Part shown: piece by piece, positions 59,529 through 64,000 of the stretch
Layout of the letters: each line of letters opens with the position of its first letter
Numbering within the stretch: the stretch's first letter is position 1
From: Paracoccaceae bacterium
GTDB taxonomy: Bacteria; Pseudomonadota; Alphaproteobacteria; Rhodobacterales; Rhodobacteraceae
Direction of reading: 5' to 3'
Assembly: GCA_947476475.1 (NCBI GenBank)
Contig: CANJQT010000004.1
Location: 25,837-89,836 of the forward strand
DNA: 64,000 bases
The notes under the pieces: model-generated
Databases searched by the model: none
Told to the model about the DNA's origin: nothing
The model's input: the letters and a program-made list of their open reading frames with translations, nothing else
Made by a program: the position numbers and the translations under genes

Positions 59529-61442
59529 ATGGCCAAAGTCATCGGGATCGACCTCGGGACCACGAACTCCTGCGTTGCCATCATGGACGGGGCGCAACCG
59601 CGTGTGATCGAGAATGCGGAAGGCGCGCGCACGACGCCTTCGGTGGTCGGCTATACGGACAATGAACGCCTTGTCGGTCAGGCTGCCAAGCGGCAGGCCG
59701 TGACCAACCCCACCAACACGATTTTCGCCGTCAAGCGCCTGATCGGCCGCCGCGTCACCGACGCCGAGGTCGAGAAGGACCGCAAGCTGGTGCCCTATTC
59801 GATCGTGAATGGCGGCAATGGCGACGCTTGGGTCGAAGTGAAGGGCGAAAAATACAGCCCCGCGCAGGTGTCGGCCGTGATCCTTCAGAAGATGAAGGAA
59901 ACCGCTGAATCCTATCTGGGTGAAACCGTTACCCAGGCCGTGATCACCGTGCCAGCCTACTTCAACGACGCCCAGCGTCAGGCCACCAAGGACGCGGGCA
60001 AGATTGCCGGTCTTGAGGTTCTGCGCATCATCAACGAGCCGACCGCTGCCGCGCTGGCCTATGGTCTGGACAAGAAAGAATCGAAAACCATCGCGGTCTA
60101 TGACCTTGGCGGCGGCACCTTCGACATCACCATCCTTGAAATCGACGACGGTCTGTTCGAAGTGAAATCGACCAACGGGGATACGTTCCTTGGTGGCGAA
60201 GACTTCGACATGCGCATCGTCAATTATCTGGCCGACGAGTTCAAAAAGGAACATGGCGTCGATCTGACCAAGGACAAGATGGCCCTTCAGCGCCTGAAGG
60301 AAGCTGCCGAGAAAGCCAAGATCGAGCTTTCGTCCAGCCAGCAGACCGAAATCAACCAGCCGTTCATCAGCATGGACATGAAGTCGGGCACGCCGCTGCA
60401 CATGGTGGTGAAACTGACACGTGCCAAGCTGGAAAGCCTGGTTGGTGACCTGATCAAGAAGTCGATGAAACCCTGCGCCGACGCGCTGAAGGATGCAGGC
60501 CTGTCGAAAGGTGACATCGACGAAGTGGTTCTGGTGGGCGGCATGACCCGTATGCCCCGCGTCATCGAAGAAGTGACGAACTTCTTCGGCAAGGAACCCC
60601 ACAAGGGCGTGAACCCGGACGAAGTCGTGGCGCTGGGCGCTGCCATTCAGGCCGGCGTGCTGCAGGGCGACGTGAAGGACGTGGTTCTTCTTGACGTGAC
60701 TCCGCTGTCCTTGGGCATCGAAACTCTGGGCGGCGTCTTCACCCGCCTCATCGACCGCAACACCACGATCCCGACCAAGAAGTCGCAGATCTTCTCTACC
60801 GCCGAAGACAACCAGAACGCGGTGACGATCCGGGTTTTCCAGGGCGAACGCGAAATGGCGCAGGACAACAAGATCCTTGGCCAGTTCAATCTGGAAGATA
60901 TTCCGCCCGCCCCGCGCGGCATGCCGCAGATCGAGGTGACCTTCGACATTGACGCCAACGGCATCGTGTCGGTCGGCGCCAAGGACAAGGGCACCGGCAA
61001 GGCGCAGAATATCACCATCCAGGCGTCGGGCGGTCTGACGGACGAGGATATCGAAAAGATGGTCCGCGACGCCGAAGCCAATGCCGAGGGCGACAAGAAG
61101 CGCCGCGAACTGGTCGAGGCCAAGAACCAGGCCGAAAGCCTGATCCATTCGACCAAGAAGTCGCTGGAAGAGCATGGCGACAAGGTCGACGGTTCGACCG
61201 TCGAAGTGATCGAACTGGCCATCGGCGCCCTTGAAGAGGCGCTGGCATCGGAAGACGCCGGCAAGATCAAGGGCGGCATCCAGAATCTGATGGATGCTTC
61301 GATGAAGCTGGGCGAGGCGATCTACAAGGACAGCCAGGCCGCGTCTGCCAAGGATGACGACGAAGACGGTCCGCGCAACGTCGATGACGATATCGTCGAT
61401 GCCGACTTCGAAGATCTGGGTGACAACAAGAAGCGCCGGTAA
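59529..61442 (+). CDS. dnaK: Molecular chaperone DnaK
   Basis: [43 protein letters not shown]. Confidence 0.99.
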   Translation: MAKVIGIDLGTTNSCVAIMDGAQPRVIENAEGARTTPSVVGYTDNERLVGQAAKRQAVTNPTNTIFAVKRLIGRRVTDAEVEKDRKLVPYSIVNGGNGDAWVEVKGEKYSPAQVSAVILQKMKETAESYLGETVTQAVITVPAYFNDAQRQATKDAGKIAGLEVLRIINEPTAAALAYGLDKKESKTIAVYDLGGGTFDITILEIDDGLFEVKSTNGDTFLGGEDFDMRIVNYLADEFKKEHGVDLTKDKMALQRLKEAAEKAKIELSSSQQTEINQPFISMDMKSGTPLHMVVKLTRAKLESLVGDLIKKSMKPCADALKDAGLSKGDIDEVVLVGGMTRMPRVIEEVTNFFGKEPHKGVNPDEVVALGAAIQAGVLQGDVKDVVLLDVTPLSLGIETLGGVFTRLIDRNTTIPTKKSQIFSTAEDNQNAVTIRVFQGEREMAQDNKILGQFNLEDIPPAPRGMPQIEVTFDIDANGIVSVGAKDKGTGKAQNITIQASGGLTDEDIEKMVRDAEANAEGDKKRRELVEAKNQAESLIHSTKKSLEEHGDKVDGSTVEVIELAIGALEEALASEDAGKIKGGIQNLMDASMKLGEAIYKDSQAASAKDDDEDGPRNVDDDIVDADFEDLGDNKKRR

Positions 61443-61511
61443 CGGTCCGGAACCCTGGGGCCGGCCCGTTCAGTCGGGTCGGCCCCGCGCGTTTCCCCAA
61501 GGGATGCACGA

Positions 61512-62660
61512 ATGGCAAAGCGCGATTATTACGAGGTTCTGGGTATCAAGCGCGGTGCCCCCGCCGACGAGATCAAGAAGGCTTACCGCACCAAGGCGAA
61601 AGAGCTTCACCCCGACCGTAATCAAGATGACCCCAACGCCGAAGCCCAGTTCAAGGAAGTGAACGAGGCTTACGACGTTCTGAAGGACGACACCAAGAAA
61701 GCCGCTTATGACCGCTATGGTCATGCGGCATTTGAAGGCGGCATGGGTGGCGGCCAGCGTGGCCAGCAGGGCAACGGCGATTTCGCCAGCGCCTTTTCCG
61801 ACGTGTTCGAAGACCTGTTCGGCGATTTCATGGGCGGTGGCCGGGGCGGCGGCGGTGGCGGGCGCACACGCGCACAGCGCGGGTCGGACCTGCGCTACAA
61901 CATGCGCGTGACGCTGGAAGAGGCGTTCAAGGGCGCCCAGAAAACCATCAACGTGCCAACCGCGCTGAATTGCACATCCTGCAATGGCACCGGCGCCGAA
62001 GGCGGATCCGAACCGCAGACCTGCCCAACCTGTTCGGGTATGGGCAAGGTGCGCGCCCAGCAGGGTTTCTTCACGGTCGAACGCACCTGCCCGACCTGTT
62101 CGGGCGCGGGCCAGATCGTCAAGAACCCCTGCAAGGTTTGCCGGGGTGCCGGACGGATCGAGAAAGAACGCCAGCTTTCGGTCAATATCCCCGCAGGCGT
62201 CGAAACCGGCACCCGCATCCGTCTTGGCGGTGAAGGTGAAGCTGGCATGCGCGGCGGCCCGGCGGGCGATCTGTATATCTTCATCGAGGTGAAGGATCAC
62301 GCGATCTTCCAACGCGAAAGCGTCAACCTTTACTGCCGGATCCCGGTTTCTATGACCACGGCGGCGCTGGGCGGCGAAGTCGAGGTGCCAACGATCGACG
62401 GTGGCCGCAGCCTGGTAAAGGTTCCGGCGGGCAGCCAGACCGGCAAGCAGATGCGCTTGCGCGGCAAGGGCATGCCCGCACTGCGCGGCGGTGGAACCGG
62501 TGACATGGTGATTGAATTCGCGGTGGAAACCCCGATCAACCTGACCACCCGCCAGCGCGAACTGCTGCGCGAATTCGAAAGTCTGGCGGAAAACAACAAC
62601 CCTGAAGGATCGTCCTTCTTTTCGAAGGTGAAGGGTTTCTGGGACGGGATGACCAAGTGA
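61512..62660 (+). CDS. dnaJ: Molecular chaperone DnaJ
   Basis: [37 protein letters not shown]; CxxCxGxG repeats ([41 protein letters not shown]). Confidence 0.99.
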   Translation: MAKRDYYEVLGIKRGAPADEIKKAYRTKAKELHPDRNQDDPNAEAQFKEVNEAYDVLKDDTKKAAYDRYGHAAFEGGMGGGQRGQQGNGDFASAFSDVFEDLFGDFMGGGRGGGGGGRTRAQRGSDLRYNMRVTLEEAFKGAQKTINVPTALNCTSCNGTGAEGGSEPQTCPTCSGMGKVRAQQGFFTVERTCPTCSGAGQIVKNPCKVCRGAGRIEKERQLSVNIPAGVETGTRIRLGGEGEAGMRGGPAGDLYIFIEVKDHAIFQRESVNLYCRIPVSMTTAALGGEVEVPTIDGGRSLVKVPAGSQTGKQMRLRGKGMPALRGGGTGDMVIEFAVETPINLTTRQRELLREFESLAENNNPEGSSFFSKVKGFWDGMTK

Positions 62661-63706
62661 CGGGTCAGCCCGCCCCGCCCGCGCTGAAACAAGACATCAT
62701 TGATCAGGCCTTGGCTGAGGGGTTCGCCACCCCCGGCTTTTGCCGCCCCGACGCCATCCCAGAAGCCGCCGCGCGTCTGGCCGACTATGTGGCCGCCGAC
62801 CGTCACGGCCAGATGGGCTGGATGGCCGAACGGATGCATTGGCGCGGCGATCCCGCAGCCCTTTGGCCCGCAGCAAAGACCGTGATCATGCTGGCCGAAC
62901 CCTATGGTCAGGGGGCTGACCCGCTGGCGGTGCTGGGCCAGCCCGACCGGGCGGCAATCAGTGTCTATGCCGGCGGAAAAGACTATCATGACATCGTGAA
63001 GAAGCGCCTCAAACGGCTGGGCCGCTGGCTGATTGATCAGGCCGGCGGCGAAATCAAGGTGTTTGTCGATACCGCACCGGTGATGGAAAAGCCGCTCGCG
63101 CAGGCGGCCGGGCTGGGCTGGCAGGGCAAGCACACCAATCTATTGTCGCGCCAGCTTGGCAGTTGGTTCTTTCTGGGCGCGATCTTCACCACACTGGATC
63201 TGGAACCAGATACCCCCGAGGTCAGCCACTGCGGCAGCTGCACCGCCTGCCTGGATGTGTGCCCCACCGGGGCCTTCCCCGCGCCCTATCAGCTTGATGC
63301 GCGGCGCTGCATTTCTTACCTGACCATCGAACACAAAGGCCCGGTCGCGGAAGACCTGCGTCCACTTCTGGGCAACCGCATCTATGGCTGCGACGATTGC
63401 CTTGCCGTCTGCCCGTGGAACAAATTCGCAGGAATCGCGCAGGAAAGCGGCTACGCCAACCGTTTTGCCGAACCGCCCCGGCTTGCCGATCTGGCCAGGC
63501 TGGATGATGCCGCCTTCCGCACCCTGTTCGCGGGCAGCCCGGTCAAACGCATCGGCCGCGACCGTTTCATCCGCAATGTCCTTTACGCCATAGGCAATTC
63601 CGCCGACCCCGGCCTGCGCCCCTCCGCCGCCGCGCTTTTGTCAGACCCCGACCCCACGGTCGCCGACGCCGCCCGATGGGCTTTGGCGCACCTGGCCCTG
63701 GCCTGA
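62657..63706 (+). CDS. queG: Epoxyqueuosine reductase QueG
   Basis: [28 protein letters not shown]...[38 protein letters not shown]...[16 protein letters not shown]. Confidence 0.96.
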   Translation: MTGQPAPPALKQDIIDQALAEGFATPGFCRPDAIPEAAARLADYVAADRHGQMGWMAERMHWRGDPAALWPAAKTVIMLAEPYGQGADPLAVLGQPDRAAISVYAGGKDYHDIVKKRLKRLGRWLIDQAGGEIKVFVDTAPVMEKPLAQAAGLGWQGKHTNLLSRQLGSWFFLGAIFTTLDLEPDTPEVSHCGSCTACLDVCPTGAFPAPYQLDARRCISYLTIEHKGPVAEDLRPLLGNRIYGCDDCLAVCPWNKFAGIAQESGYANRFAEPPRLADLARLDDAAFRTLFAGSPVKRIGRDRFIRNVLYAIGNSADPGLRPSAAALLSDPDPTVADAARWALAHLALA

Positions 63707-63760
63707 CTTGCATTATGCCCCGCGGGGCGTAGCCTGTGCGCAAATCGGGAGGGTGACAGC

Positions 63761-64000
63761 ATGGTGGACAGGCTTAAAGGCAAAGTGGCAATCATTTCCG
63801 GTGGGGCCACGGGCTGTGGTGCCGCGGCGGCGCGGCTGTTTGCGGCCGAAGGCGCCGCGGTAGGAATCATCGACCGGAACGAAGCGGCCGGGGCGGCGCT
63901 TGCCGCAGAACTGGCGGCGGCGGGGTATGCGGCCACCTTCGCGCGGGCGGATGTATCCCGAAAGGCCGAAGTCGAAGCGGCGGTGACCCGGGTCACCGCA
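63761..64000 (+). CDS. SDR-family oxidoreductase, N-terminal part (truncated by window edge)
   Basis: MVDRLKGKVAIISGGATGCGAAAARLFAAEGAAVGIIDRNEAAGAALAAELAAAGYAATFARADVS: TGxxxGxG-like Rossmann motif. Confidence 0.88.
   Translation, partial: MVDRLKGKVAIISGGATGCGAAAARLFAAEGAAVGIIDRNEAAGAALAAELAAAGYAATFARADVSRKAEVEAAVTRVTA

Noticed and set aside
59466-61175. 569-aa minus-strand ORF across dnaK
   Set aside because: Antisense shadow of dnaK in high-GC DNA; this reading of dnaK loci is a known annotation artefact. No independent domain, and dnaK coding is certain.

Overview
The 64 kb window is gene-dense, GC-rich chromosomal DNA. Gene content and order (fbcFBC/petABC, mbfA, aa3-type CoxIV, DmmDABC/Tdm/Tmm) fit an alphaproteobacterium of the Rhodobacteraceae type. 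No rRNA, tRNA, IS element, prophage or CRISPR array was recognised.

Main blocks, left to right:
- Start of a Ser/Thr kinase at the left edge (minus strand), then an FAD flavoprotein.
- A polyamine/spermidine-type ABC importer with a LysR regulator.
- An M20 amidohydrolase and an arginine-deiminase-superfamily enzyme, leading into a methylated-amine catabolic locus: tmm, an APC permease, dmmDABC, a GlxA/AraC regulator, tdm and a truncated globin.
- A translationally coupled pair: vanadium-dependent haloperoxidase/PAP2 and FG-GAP/CRTAC1-like proteins.
- GST, cytochrome bc1, and thiBPQ preceded by a TPP riboswitch.
- aroC, ispE, a TPR protein, and a TetR regulator with tandem palindromic operators.
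- mbfA, a nitroreductase, fghA, sthA, tandem DMT exporters, an OCD-family enzyme, MFS and zapE.
- An AT-richer insert carrying a DUF2971 gene.
- ETF-QO, greA, mobA, MBL, acyl-CoA dehydrogenase, Sua5/YrdC, alkB, dnaKJ, queG and a partial SDR.

The most interesting hypothesis is that the ABC importer, M20 hydrolase and ADI/DDAH-like enzyme release dimethylamine (for example from dimethylarginine) into the adjacent dmm pathway. Other leads are the globin next to tdm, the haloperoxidase/FG-GAP pair, the DUF2971 insert, and a dispersed intergenic repeat family (core GATATTTNNNCCACAACGAA). All family calls come from reading the translations; no database search was run.
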